Shown piece by piece: positions 16,723-25,499 of a DNA stretch of 48,742 nucleotides. The notes beneath the pieces were generated by a model that had not been told where the DNA came from, did no database searches, and saw only the letters and a list, made by a program, of their open reading frames with translations. Each line of letters starts with the position of its first letter. Within the stretch, counting starts at the first letter, position 1. The DNA is from Campylobacterales bacterium (lineage in GTDB: Bacteria > Campylobacterota > Campylobacteria > Campylobacterales > QNZT01). The translations under genes were made by a program, and so were the position numbers. The DNA is taken from contig JAMONX010000027.1 of NCBI GenBank assembly GCA_027066435.1, positions 1 to 48,742 on the forward strand, in the 5' to 3' direction.

Positions 16723-19101
16723 ATGTTTAAAAGACTAACAGGTGCAGATATCAGAGAAAAGAATGAAACTATCGAAATATTAATCAAAGATTTTGTAATA
16801 CCTATGTTTTATAAACATGAAAGAAGTTCAGCTTTTATTACAAATAGAGCATTTGATACATTTGCAGGTTCAAGCCGTCAAAAGGTTTTAAAACAGCTCA
16901 TAGAACTGCATAAAACAAAACAGAGTAAATTTGAGCTCGAATTAACAAATGATATTGGTCAAAAAATTGAATCAATTACCTATATATCTGATATTGGTGA
17001 AGATGGTGAAGCAAAACTTGGGATAATTGTAGATATAGGTGAACAAAATAGTGCAAAAAAGGCAATCAACACTTTTAAAGAGCGATATGAATTAGCGACT
17101 AATGGTTCAAATGAAGGGCTTTGGGATTTTGATTTAAAAAGTGGTGAAGTTTTTTATTCAAGTAGATTCAAGGAGATTATAGGATACGCAAATAAACCAA
17201 TAAGAGACAATATATCTAGCTGGTTCAATACAATCCTACCAGCTGACAAACCAATGGTCTCAAAAGCTTTAGAAGATCATATAAATGCTCTAACACCTAA
17301 CTTTAAATCAGAACATAGAATCAAAATAGGCAACACGATAAAATGGGTTTCAATAAGAGGAAAAGTCTCAACAGGAAGTGATAATAAAGCATCCAGAATA
17401 ACAGGTTTTTTAACTGATATTACAGAGTTTAAAGAGGCACAAATTGCCCTCAAAAATTCACAAGAACAGTTTCAACTTTTTATGGATAATATACCCGCTG
17501 GTGCATTTATCAAAGATGAACATGGCAATTTTATCTTTTCAAACAGATATCTTAATGATTTTTTTGGAGTAGATACACTAGAGGGTAAAAATGTAGCAGA
17601 TATTTTAGATTCTGCTCATCAAAAAAATATTATCAACAATGATGAATTAAAGGCTTATGGAACTTTAACATCTGAAGAGACACTTGTTGATAAAAGTGGT
17701 CTAAAACGCTACTTTCAAACACATAGATTTCTCATAAACAACAATGGGAAACAACTTTTCGGAGGAATATATTCTGATATCAGTGAACAGAAAAAGACTG
17801 AAACAAAACTAAATATCATGGCTCATTATGACCTACTTACAAACCTACCAAATCGTGCCCTTTTTCAAAATAGTCTAAAAACTTCTATCTCAAAAGCGAA
17901 AAGGAATAAAAGTAGAATTGCATTGATGTTTTTAGATCTTGATAACTTTAAAACTATAAATGACACTCTAGGGCATGATTATGGAGATTTACTCCTCATT
18001 GAAGTAGCAAGAAGATTAAAATCTATTTTAAGAGCAGAAGATACGGTATGTAGGCTTGGAGGGGATGAGTTTACAATTATTTTAGATGACATTCAAGATA
18101 ACTCTTACCCCTCTATCGTTGCACAAAAGATTATAGACTCACTCTCTCAGCCGATACAATTAGACGATGAAGTTGGTTATATTGGGGCTAGTGTAGGAAT
18201 TGCTATCTTTCCAGATGACGCAGATAGTATTGAGTTGCTCATAAAAAATGCAGATATCGCAATGTACTCTGCAAAAAATGGTGGTAAAAATGTTTACAGA
18301 TATTTTACAGAAGATATGAATGCAGACTCAATAGAGAGACTTGAACTCTCAAATGACCTTAGAAATGCAATTGCAAACAATCAACTTCAACTTCACTATC
18401 AACCTATAATAGACACAAAAAATAATACTCTTCATGCATTTGAAGCACTTGTAAGATGGGAGCATCCAAAATATGGTCTCATAACCCCCGAAAACTTTAT
18501 AAAACTTGCAGAAGAAGGCGGTTTTATGGCAAAAGTTGGCAAATGGGTTTTACAGCGAGCTTGTAAGCAGATAAGATTTATGCAAGATGCAGGACTAGAT
18601 GCAAAAATTGCAGTCAATATTTCAAGTAAACAATTGACTCAAAATCATCTTGAGCAAACTCTAAAAAGCATTGTCAAGGAGAGTAAAATCAATCCAAAAC
18701 TACTTGAACTTGAAGTAACTGAAAGTTTCTTGATGGAAAATATAGAACAAGTCGAACAAGTGTTAACAAATCTAAAGGCTATAGGAATAAATACTGCAAT
18801 TGATGATTTTGGAACAGGTTATTCTTCTTTAGGAAGGCTAAAAAAGCTCCCTATCTCAAAACTAAAAATTGATAAATCTTTTATTGATGATATCCCCAGA
18901 GATAAAGATGACATGGTTATAGCTTCGACAATTATAACTCTTGCAAGAGAATTATCTCTTGAAGTTGTTGCAGAAGGTGTTGAAACAAAAGAGCAAGCAG
19001 AATTTTTAAAAAAACATGGATGTAATCTTATGCAAGGATACCTCTTTAGTAAAGCAATTCCTGAGAATGAAATCAATAGCTATATAAAAAAGATAAGTTA
19101 A
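16723..19101 (+). CDS. PAS-PAS-GGDEF-EAL cyclic-di-GMP enzyme
   Basis: 792 residues, soluble, no membrane segment. An N-terminal sensory region of about 115 residues is followed by two PAS domains (about 120-240 with WDFDLKSGEVFYSS, and about 245-355), each closed by a PAC-type segment. The GGDEF domain has an intact RLGGDEFTIIL (GGDEF at 446-450) and an intact RxxD product-inhibition site (RAED) five residues before it. The EAL domain has E574 in FEALVRWEHP, NISSKQL, ELEVTESFL, DDFGTGYSSL, KIDKSFI and AEGVET. Both synthesis and hydrolysis of c-di-GMP therefore look possible, with the PAS input choosing. It converges on tyrA with a 4-bp overlap. Confidence 0.93.
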   Translation: MFKRLTGADIREKNETIEILIKDFVIPMFYKHERSSAFITNRAFDTFAGSSRQKVLKQLIELHKTKQSKFELELTNDIGQKIESITYISDIGEDGEAKLGIIVDIGEQNSAKKAINTFKERYELATNGSNEGLWDFDLKSGEVFYSSRFKEIIGYANKPIRDNISSWFNTILPADKPMVSKALEDHINALTPNFKSEHRIKIGNTIKWVSIRGKVSTGSDNKASRITGFLTDITEFKEAQIALKNSQEQFQLFMDNIPAGAFIKDEHGNFIFSNRYLNDFFGVDTLEGKNVADILDSAHQKNIINNDELKAYGTLTSEETLVDKSGLKRYFQTHRFLINNNGKQLFGGIYSDISEQKKTETKLNIMAHYDLLTNLPNRALFQNSLKTSISKAKRNKSRIALMFLDLDNFKTINDTLGHDYGDLLLIEVARRLKSILRAEDTVCRLGGDEFTIILDDIQDNSYPSIVAQKIIDSLSQPIQLDDEVGYIGASVGIAIFPDDADSIELLIKNADIAMYSAKNGGKNVYRYFTEDMNADSIERLELSNDLRNAIANNQLQLHYQPIIDTKNNTLHAFEALVRWEHPKYGLITPENFIKLAEEGGFMAKVGKWVLQRACKQIRFMQDAGLDAKIAVNISSKQLTQNHLEQTLKSIVKESKINPKLLELEVTESFLMENIEQVEQVLTNLKAIGINTAIDDFGTGYSSLGRLKKLPISKLKIDKSFIDDIPRDKDDMVIASTIITLARELSLEVVAEGVETKEQAEFLKKHGCNLMQGYLFSKAIPENEINSYIKKIS

Positions 19102-19925
19102 AGAATTTTATGCAAAGTTGTAGCACTTTGCATCCACTCTCTTAATTTATCATAATCATCGTTTTCAATCAAACTTTTAGCATATGAAAGCTCTTTTTCG
19201 AAACTTTCAATTGAGTACAAAAGGTTAGTTTTATTTTGTCTAAATATATCTGTCCACATATTTGGTGAACTTTTGGCAATTCTGCTCATATCTCTAAAAC
19301 CTCCAGCAGCTAGTGCTAAAATACTTTTAGGTTCTTCTTGCTTAAGTACACTATTTGCCAATGCATAGCTCAAAGCATGCGGGAGATGGGATATATAAGC
19401 AGCATGTAAATCATGTTCTTTTGAATTCATATAGACTATTTGCATCTTTAGTGCTTCAAAAATTGAAATAGCTCTATTTTTATGAAAAGGGTCATTTTTA
19501 TCAGTATCACATAAAACTACAATTTTCCCCCTATACAAATCAGAAAACGCAGCAGTTGGTCCAAAATTTTCAGTACCTGCCATTGGATGAGCTGCTATAA
19601 AGTTTGATTTTAAGCTTTGAGGAGTTTTTAAAACTATCTCCTCTTTTGTACTACCTAAATCAATAATCGTTGTTTTATTTGAAACATCTTCCAACTCTTT
19701 TATAGTTTTTAAAATTGCAACAACTGGAATAGCCAAAATAATCACATCACACTTTTTAATTTCAGACATCGAAACAATCTCATCTACAAGGGAGAGAGAA
19801 TATGCCATTTTACAATGCTCTTCATTGTGATCAAATCCGAGCAACTGCACATCTTCCATAGACTGTTTTAATGAAAGTCCAAAAGAACCACCCATCAATC
19901 CCAAACCAACTATACCTATAAGCAT
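19098..19925 (-). CDS. tyrA: Prephenate dehydrogenase
   Basis: 275 residues. The Rossmann start MLIGIVGLGLMGGSFGLSL binds NAD(P); IIDLGSTKEEI and AAHPMAGTENFGP contain the prephenate-binding region, and YISHLPHALSYALAN the catalytic His segment. It oxidatively decarboxylates prephenate to 4-hydroxyphenylpyruvate on the tyrosine branch. There is no chorismate mutase or ACT fusion. It is divergent from bamA. Confidence 0.95.
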   Translation of the reverse strand: MLIGIVGLGLMGGSFGLSLKQSMEDVQLLGFDHNEEHCKMAYSLSLVDEIVSMSEIKKCDVIILAIPVVAILKTIKELEDVSNKTTIIDLGSTKEEIVLKTPQSLKSNFIAAHPMAGTENFGPTAAFSDLYRGKIVVLCDTDKNDPFHKNRAISIFEALKMQIVYMNSKEHDLHAAYISHLPHALSYALANSVLKQEEPKSILALAAGGFRDMSRIAKSSPNMWTDIFRQNKTNLLYSIESFEKELSYAKSLIENDDYDKLREWMQSATTLHKIL

Positions 19926-19963
19926 TTTTTTTCTTTAAATTTTTGTACAATTCTATCTTTTTA

Positions 19964-19977
19964 ATCATTAAAATGAT
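19964..19977. promoter_or_regulatory. Palindrome in the tyrA-bamA divergent gap
   Basis: ATCATT-AA-AATGAT is a perfect palindrome in the 92-bp gap; ATAGTA...TACTAT follows at once. It may be an operator or part of the divergent promoters. The sequence is AT-rich, so chance is possible. Confidence 0.3.
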
Positions 19978-20017
19978 AGTATATTTTTTTTACTATTGAA
20001 TATAAAAGGTACACTTA

Positions 20018-22270
20018 ATGATTTCTAGCTCTAAAAATACTCCTATTCGTAAAATTTTTCTACTCTCATCTTTGGTAAGTATTACACTACTTCATTCCCA
20101 AACTGTCTCTGATATTAAATTTGAGGGATTAAATCATATTTCCGTTGAAAATGCAAAAGAGATTATTAAAATCAGAAAAGGTGATGAAATTAATCCTGAG
20201 GCTATTGATAGAAGTATTAAAAAACTTTATGCACAGCAATATTTTAAAGATATCTGGGTAGAACAAAATAAAGGTATTTTAACATATCACTTAAAAGAAA
20301 AACCAATAATTGCTAAAGTAGAGCTAAGTGGTTTGGCAAAAGAGAAAAATGAAGAGACACTTCAAAGTGCTGGTATAAAAAAGGGAGATATTTACGACGA
20401 AACAAAAATTAAAACCGTCAAAAAAAATATAGAAAACAATCTGCAATCAAAAGGCTATTTTGATTCGGTAGTTGAAATAGAAAATAAAGAACTAAATGAA
20501 GGAAGTTTACAAACAAAAATCGTTGTTAATAAAGGCGAAAATATCTTTATTGAAAAAATCAATTTTTACGGACTAAAAAATTTCAAATATAGCGATTTTA
20601 AGCATCTCCTAGCTAATAAAAAAAGACAAGCTGTCGGCTGGTTTTTTGGGCGAGATGATGGAATACTAAAAGCGGACCAACTAAAAGCAGATGCAATGAG
20701 AATCAAAGACTTTTATCTAAAAAACGGTTATCTAGATGCAGTTGTAGAGGAGCCTGTTTTAAAAACAAACTTTGATAACTATACTGCAACTCTCTCCTAC
20801 AAAATAACAGAAGGTTCACAATACAAAGTAGGCTCTGTAACGGTAGATATTGATGAAAAAATTGCAAACCCCAAAGAACTAAAAGAAGAATTTAAACTAA
20901 AGACTGGTCAAGTTTTTAATGTAGAAAATTTACGAAAAGATATGAGAAAGATAAGAGATGCAACATCAAACAAAGGTTATGCATTTTCAACTATCATTCC
21001 TGATGTTAAACAAAACAAAACAAATCATACAGCAGATATAAAATATATCGTTAAAACAAATGAAAAAGTATTTGTTAATAATGTTGTAATTTCTGGAAAT
21101 TCTAGAACAATTGATAGAGTAATAAGACGAGAACTTTACCTGAGTGAAGGAGATGCATTTAATCAGAAAGATTTGATAGACTCCACCAACGCACTAAAAA
21201 GAACTGGTTACTTTAATGATGTACAAATAATACCTAAGCAAATAGCCAAGGATAAAATGGATCTTCTTGTAAATATTGATGAAGCAAGTACTGGAAGTAT
21301 AATGGGTGGTATCTCATATGGAAGTTATGACAAGTTTGGTGTCAATGCAGGAATAAGCGATAGAAACTTTTTAGGAAGTGGTATAGAGGTAGGACTTGAT
21401 ATAGATACTTCTGAAAAAACAACAAGAGGAAGTCTACATTTTTATAATCCACGAGTTTTTGACTCTCTTTATAGTTTAGGTGGAAATATATTTAAAAAAG
21501 ATTTTGACTATTATGATTATGATGAAAAGTCCTTAGGTGGGAGTTTGAAACTAGGACGAAAAATTGGACGAAATCTTCAAGCCTCTCTTACTTACCTTTA
21601 TGAAGATGTAGAACTTACAAATGTATCTGAAAGCTTACAAGATGGCATATACTATAGAGAAGGGAGAACCGTTAAAAGTTCATTTTTACCTTCAATCACT
21701 TATGATAACACTGATGACTATTATCTACCAAGATCTGGTATAAATATAACAGCAGGGATAGAATATGCAGGGATAGGTGGAGATGCTAAATTTTTGAGAA
21801 AATCACTCTCATTTAAATATTACTATGGACTTGATGATTTAATAGATTATGATTTGATTTTTAGGCTAAAAGGAAGAGTAAGTACAGTTAATGACAATGG
21901 ATACCTCCCACTTAATGAAAAACTATATCTTGGTGGAATGGGTACAGTAAGAGGTTTTAGACAGGGAACTCTATCACCAAAAAATGAAGAAGGAAAACTT
22001 GTTGGAGCAGAAAAAATGGCTGCTGGTTCAATTGAAGTTTCTCTTCCGCTCATTGAATCTGTACAGATGAGAATTTTAACCTTTTATGATTATGGTATGA
22101 CAGGTGACAATAAATTTAGCGAAATTCACAGACAATCAGTGGGAGCAGGTATAGAGTGGGCCAAATCACCACTTGGTGTTCCTTTGCAACTTTTTTACTC
22201 TTATGCACTTGATGATAAAGAAGATGATAGAACTTCTAAAATTGAGTTTAATTTAGGGAGAAGGTTTTAA
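20018..22270 (+). CDS. bamA: Outer-membrane protein assembly factor BamA
   Basis: 750 residues: signal peptide ending near LLHSQT, then POTRA repeats from VSDIKFEGLNHISVENA through FVNNVVISGNSRTIDRVIRREL (about 25-430), and a 16-strand Omp85 barrel. The barrel contains the conserved lid motif MGTVRGFRQGTLSP (VRGF) and ends in IEFNLGRRF with a terminal Phe. BamA inserts barrel proteins, including the TonB receptor in this window, into the outer membrane. It is alone, divergent from tyrA. Confidence 0.97.
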   Translation: MISSSKNTPIRKIFLLSSLVSITLLHSQTVSDIKFEGLNHISVENAKEIIKIRKGDEINPEAIDRSIKKLYAQQYFKDIWVEQNKGILTYHLKEKPIIAKVELSGLAKEKNEETLQSAGIKKGDIYDETKIKTVKKNIENNLQSKGYFDSVVEIENKELNEGSLQTKIVVNKGENIFIEKINFYGLKNFKYSDFKHLLANKKRQAVGWFFGRDDGILKADQLKADAMRIKDFYLKNGYLDAVVEEPVLKTNFDNYTATLSYKITEGSQYKVGSVTVDIDEKIANPKELKEEFKLKTGQVFNVENLRKDMRKIRDATSNKGYAFSTIIPDVKQNKTNHTADIKYIVKTNEKVFVNNVVISGNSRTIDRVIRRELYLSEGDAFNQKDLIDSTNALKRTGYFNDVQIIPKQIAKDKMDLLVNIDEASTGSIMGGISYGSYDKFGVNAGISDRNFLGSGIEVGLDIDTSEKTTRGSLHFYNPRVFDSLYSLGGNIFKKDFDYYDYDEKSLGGSLKLGRKIGRNLQASLTYLYEDVELTNVSESLQDGIYYREGRTVKSSFLPSITYDNTDDYYLPRSGINITAGIEYAGIGGDAKFLRKSLSFKYYYGLDDLIDYDLIFRLKGRVSTVNDNGYLPLNEKLYLGGMGTVRGFRQGTLSPKNEEGKLVGAEKMAAGSIEVSLPLIESVQMRILTFYDYGMTGDNKFSEIHRQSVGAGIEWAKSPLGVPLQLFYSYALDDKEDDRTSKIEFNLGRRF

Positions 22271-22282
22271 ATAGTTTGAAGA

Positions 22283-22298
22283 TGTGGCTTTAGCCACA
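22283..22298. terminator. Hairpin between convergent bamA and DUF1566 genes
   Basis: TGTGGCT-TT-AGCCACA is a perfect 7-bp stem just after the bamA stop. The T-tracts on both sides are weak, so its strength as a terminator is uncertain. Confidence 0.5.
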
Positions 22299-22314
22299 CC
22301 TATTCTATTTAAAA

Positions 22315-22740
22315 TTAACCTCTAACACAACGAACATTGAGACTATTACTCTTTTTACTTTCACTATCAATTCCATCGATAAAATAAACAAACCATGCAT
22401 TATTTACATTTTTTCGGCTTGTAGTAGATGACCAATAGTGTACAGAACTACCATTAACAAAGCCATCTTTAATAGCAGGGTCTCTTTTACTTCTATCTGC
22501 AATACTATAAAGTTCATTAGAATTTGGCAATCTCCAATCTTCATACCCTGCAAAAATTAGACCATCACAATAATCAATTGCTTCAGTCCATACTCTTTTT
22601 TCTGTTGTACTAGCATTATCATCCTGCCACATAAGCTTAGTAGCTGAATCATTTACGACTTCTAATGCACTATCTCGAATAAAATCTGCTTGAACACAAC
22701 TATGTAGCAAAAATGTTGCTAATAAGATATTTTTCATCAT
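22315..22740 (-). CDS. Exported DUF1566 (Lcl C-terminal) domain protein
   Basis: 141 residues: an N-terminal signal peptide (MKNILLATFLLHSCVQA) and a single DUF1566 domain. The domain has the usual signatures LMWQDDNAS near the start, YEDWRLPNSNEL in the middle, YWSSTTS and a C-terminal NVRCVRG. DUF1566/Lcl_C domains occur in secreted surface and adhesion proteins with a C-type-lectin-like fold; no specific function is known to me. The downstream member of a same-strand pair, it starts 18 bp after the larger DUF1566 gene ends. Confidence 0.85.
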   Translation of the reverse strand: MMKNILLATFLLHSCVQADFIRDSALEVVNDSATKLMWQDDNASTTEKRVWTEAIDYCDGLIFAGYEDWRLPNSNELYSIADRSKRDPAIKDGFVNGSSVHYWSSTTSRKNVNNAWFVYFIDGIDSESKKSNSLNVRCVRG

Positions 22741-22757
22741 CTATTTTTCCTTTTTTA

Positions 22758-23588
22758 TTATTTTACACAACGAATATTATAGTTGTCAGTTTTAAGATTA
22801 TACCCACCGCTACTGCTGCCATTAGAAAAATCAAGAGTCCAAGCTGTCCTATCTCGACCATCGCTATATATAGTAGATGACCAATATTCTTCTGAAACAA
22901 TTTTCTCAAATGCTTCATTTGGTGCATTATTAATGTCAATTGATGGTTCATTTTTTCCTTTATTTACCAAAGAAGCTAACTCTTCAATGCTAGGAACTCT
23001 CCAATCATTAAAACCACCCAAAGTAAGCTTTTGGCAATACTCATTAGCTTGGTCAAAATTCATCATTTGAGTTTTTGTCTCTTCATTATCCTGCCACAAC
23101 AATCCAGTTACATTATCTGTAACAATTTCATTTATTTCATCTCTACTATAGCTTCTTGAGGTTCCTTTTTGTAAATCTCCATCATCATTATTATGATAAG
23201 ACTCAGTCTGTCCTGTTTTTAATAGAGATTTAAATGCAACGACATCTGCATTAACAGTGACTTTTACTTCATCAGTAGTCACTGCACCATCATCATCCAT
23301 AACACTCAATATCAAGATATGTTCACCAATACCAAAATCAGTTTTAGGGAAAGTAATTGTAGCGCCATTGTATGTCCATACAGCACTTGCTATTGTCCCA
23401 TCACTATCGCTATATATTGGTGTTGGAGAAAAACTCTCTCCTTGATTAATACTAACATCTACTCCTGCATCCACTGTTGGTGCTATATTTTGTGGTGTTT
23501 GAGTATCTGTATTATTATCACTGCCACACCCACTTAATAATAAAAGTATTGCTAATGCGGGTAAAATTGTAATAGATCGTTTATCCAT
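22758..23588 (-). CDS. DUF1566 lipoprotein with Ig/PKD-like domain
   Basis: I choose ATG at 23588 (MDKRSITILP) with AAAGGA six bases upstream. The signal peptide ends in a lipobox, LLLLSGC, so the product is a 276-residue lipoprotein. Residues about 40-110 form a PKD/Ig-like module (TVDAGVDVSINQGESFSPTP, then DDDGAVTTDEVKVTV). The C-terminal half is a DUF1566 domain with LLWQDNEETKT, FNDWRVPSIEEL, EYWSSTIYS and NIRCVK. It is probably surface-exposed and co-transcribed with the shorter DUF1566 gene. Confidence 0.85.
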   Translation of the reverse strand: MDKRSITILPALAILLLLSGCGSDNNTDTQTPQNIAPTVDAGVDVSINQGESFSPTPIYSDSDGTIASAVWTYNGATITFPKTDFGIGEHILILSVMDDDGAVTTDEVKVTVNADVVAFKSLLKTGQTESYHNNDDGDLQKGTSRSYSRDEINEIVTDNVTGLLWQDNEETKTQMMNFDQANEYCQKLTLGGFNDWRVPSIEELASLVNKGKNEPSIDINNAPNEAFEKIVSEEYWSSTIYSDGRDRTAWTLDFSNGSSSGGYNLKTDNYNIRCVK

Positions 23589-23620
23589 TGTTATTCCTTT
23601 AAAAGTCAATTTAGAATACT

Positions 23621-23628
23621 ATTATACA
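23621..23628 (-). promoter_or_regulatory. Extended -10 promoter for the DUF1566 pair
   Basis: Read on the minus strand the bases are TGTATAAT, an extended -10, 33 bases before the ATG at 23588. The rest of the gap to 23782 is AT-rich with no gene or clear structure. Confidence 0.6.
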
Positions 23629-23782
23629 CTCAATTTGACTTAAAATAAACTTATAAAAGTTAACAATTATTGACCAAAAAGCAATGAAGTTTAGATTATT
23701 GTTCATACATGAATAAATAACTAAATATATTTCAGATAAAAAGTAAAATTATTTTTTTAATAAAATTACAGTTTGTTACTTT

Positions 23783-25249
23783 TTAGTCATATTTTACTGT
23801 AAATGGGAAAGGTTTTTTTAATTTCTTAATACCTTCTTGGCATAAAAATGATATTTTTTCACTTTTTATAAAGAGAGAGTTATCTTTAAATTCGACTTCT
23901 ATCTTTTGTAATTTTTTATTTTTATTTATACACGCTGTCAAAGAGAGTATAAAACTAAGCCACTGCATCACTTCAGCAGAAGGTAGAAGTTTTTTAAATC
24001 TTTTTATCTCTTTTTCATCTATATCTTTTTTAAATGTATATTTCAAAATAAGTGATATCAAAATCTTTTGTTTATGGGAAAATGCGAAGTTTAGATTTTC
24101 AACTAAAAAACCAAAACTCATATCACTATTTGAGTAAATATTTAATCTTCTAAATATAAGCAAAAGTTTTGAAGCCATTAAAAGCTCTTCTTTATAAACT
24201 CTTTTCTTGTCAAAAAGATGATAAACACTCTCATAGATTGCCAATGCATCTCTTTGAATTTGTGGTATATTTTTATTATAAATTGCAAATCTATCTATAA
24301 GATTTTTGATACTGATATTAAAATTATGAGGAAATTTATGATTAGAGTTTCTTAAAATGTCACTCAGATATACACCTTCTCTTACTCCTGCTTTACTTGT
24401 AATAACAGATTTTGCTCCAAGTTCTTCACATATCATAAAAAAGATTGAACTTCCTTCTCTAATCGTGTCATATCTACTTCTATCAAGCGAAGTATCTTTT
24501 AATTTTAAAACTTCACTTTTTGCAATTTTTTCTATAAAATCTTTATGCTTATTATACTTATATTTAAAAGCGTGTAAAGAGTCAATAGGATAATTAGTAT
24601 CTTTTAAAATTGAAGATGATAATGCCCTAATTGTCCCACCAATGCCTACTATTTTTGAATTAAAAAATGATTTTGGGATGCAAGAGAGTTGTTTTGTTAT
24701 ATAATCTTCTACTTTTGAAAAATTTTCTTTTTTATCAAAAAATAACTCTTTTATACGAACAGTACCTAAGTTTATCGATATAGTATCAACAACTTTACCA
24801 TTTTTGATAGAAGCTAACTCTGTTGAACCTCCACCTATATCTATAGTTGTTGCATTTTCTATTTTTGGCAATAGATTTAGTGCTGCAACCCCTCCTAAAT
24901 ATGCCTCTTTTTTCCCATCAATCACTCTAATATTTAATCCTAGCCCTTTACTAACTCTTGTTAAAAATAGTTTTTTGTTTGGAGCATCTCTAAGTGCTGA
25001 AGTTGCGACTATCAATATCTTTCTACATGATAAGCTTTTTGTAACTGATAAAAAATCCTCCAATGTATCATAAGCTCTTTGCATAGCTTTTTCACTAAGA
25101 TTCCCGTTATTTGCATAAGCACCCTCACCTATTCGCACTTTACTTCTAATTTTTTCTATTAAATGAAATGCATAACGAGAACTTTTTTCATAAATTACAA
25201 GTGAAATTGAGTTTGAACCTATATCGATTATTGCTGTTCTTTTTGCCAT
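23783..25249 (-). CDS. ppx: Exopolyphosphatase / pppGpp phosphohydrolase family
   Basis: 488 residues. The ASKHA phosphatase signatures are clear: IDIGSNSISLVIYEK (phosphate 1), LIVATSALRDAPN, TIDIGGGSTELASI (phosphate 2) and VGIGGTIRALSS. A C-terminal helical HD-like extension follows from about residue 300. Ppx/GppA enzymes degrade inorganic polyphosphate and remove the 5' phosphate of pppGpp, affecting stress responses; the two activities cannot be told apart here. It follows the ferredoxin gene by three bases, and the group probably shares a transcript with the two-component genes upstream. Confidence 0.92.
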   Translation of the reverse strand: MAKRTAIIDIGSNSISLVIYEKSSRYAFHLIEKIRSKVRIGEGAYANNGNLSEKAMQRAYDTLEDFLSVTKSLSCRKILIVATSALRDAPNKKLFLTRVSKGLGLNIRVIDGKKEAYLGGVAALNLLPKIENATTIDIGGGSTELASIKNGKVVDTISINLGTVRIKELFFDKKENFSKVEDYITKQLSCIPKSFFNSKIVGIGGTIRALSSSILKDTNYPIDSLHAFKYKYNKHKDFIEKIAKSEVLKLKDTSLDRSRYDTIREGSSIFFMICEELGAKSVITSKAGVREGVYLSDILRNSNHKFPHNFNISIKNLIDRFAIYNKNIPQIQRDALAIYESVYHLFDKKRVYKEELLMASKLLLIFRRLNIYSNSDMSFGFLVENLNFAFSHKQKILISLILKYTFKKDIDEKEIKRFKKLLPSAEVMQWLSFILSLTACINKNKKLQKIEVEFKDNSLFIKSEKISFLCQEGIKKLKKPFPFTVKYD

Positions 25250-25252
25250 CTG

Positions 25253-25498
25253 CTACTTCTTGCTATTTTCAAATTTCTTCAATAATGACTCTTTTGTATC
25301 AATATAATTTTCATCTAAAATTATAGAATCTACTGGACAAACCAAAACACAAATTGAAGCCTCTTCATATCCAACACACTCACAGCAAATTTCTGGATTT
25401 ATGATATAAATTGGATCTGCCACACTGATTGCACCTGTAGGACAATCAGATGCACAGGCGTCACAAGAGATACACTCATTGATAATCTTAAAAGACAA
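25253..25498 (-). CDS. 2[4Fe-4S] ferredoxin, YfhL/Alvin type
   Basis: I place the start at TTG 25498 (AAGAGAAG about 5 bases upstream), giving SFKIINECISCDAC; a longer in-frame extension to 25549 overlaps the kinase and adds unlike sequence. The 81-residue protein has cluster one CISCDACASDCP and cluster two C-x2-C-x8-C-x3-CP (CCECVGYEEASICVLVCP). The eight-residue insertion is the mark of the Allochromatium-vinosum-type ferredoxins. It carries low-potential electrons for unknown partners. It begins right after the histidine kinase stop, a frequent order in this phylum, but functional coupling is not shown. Confidence 0.88.
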   Translation of the reverse strand: MSFKIINECISCDACASDCPTGAISVADPIYIINPEICCECVGYEEASICVLVCPVDSIILDENYIDTKESLLKKFENSKK

Positions 25499-25499
25499 A

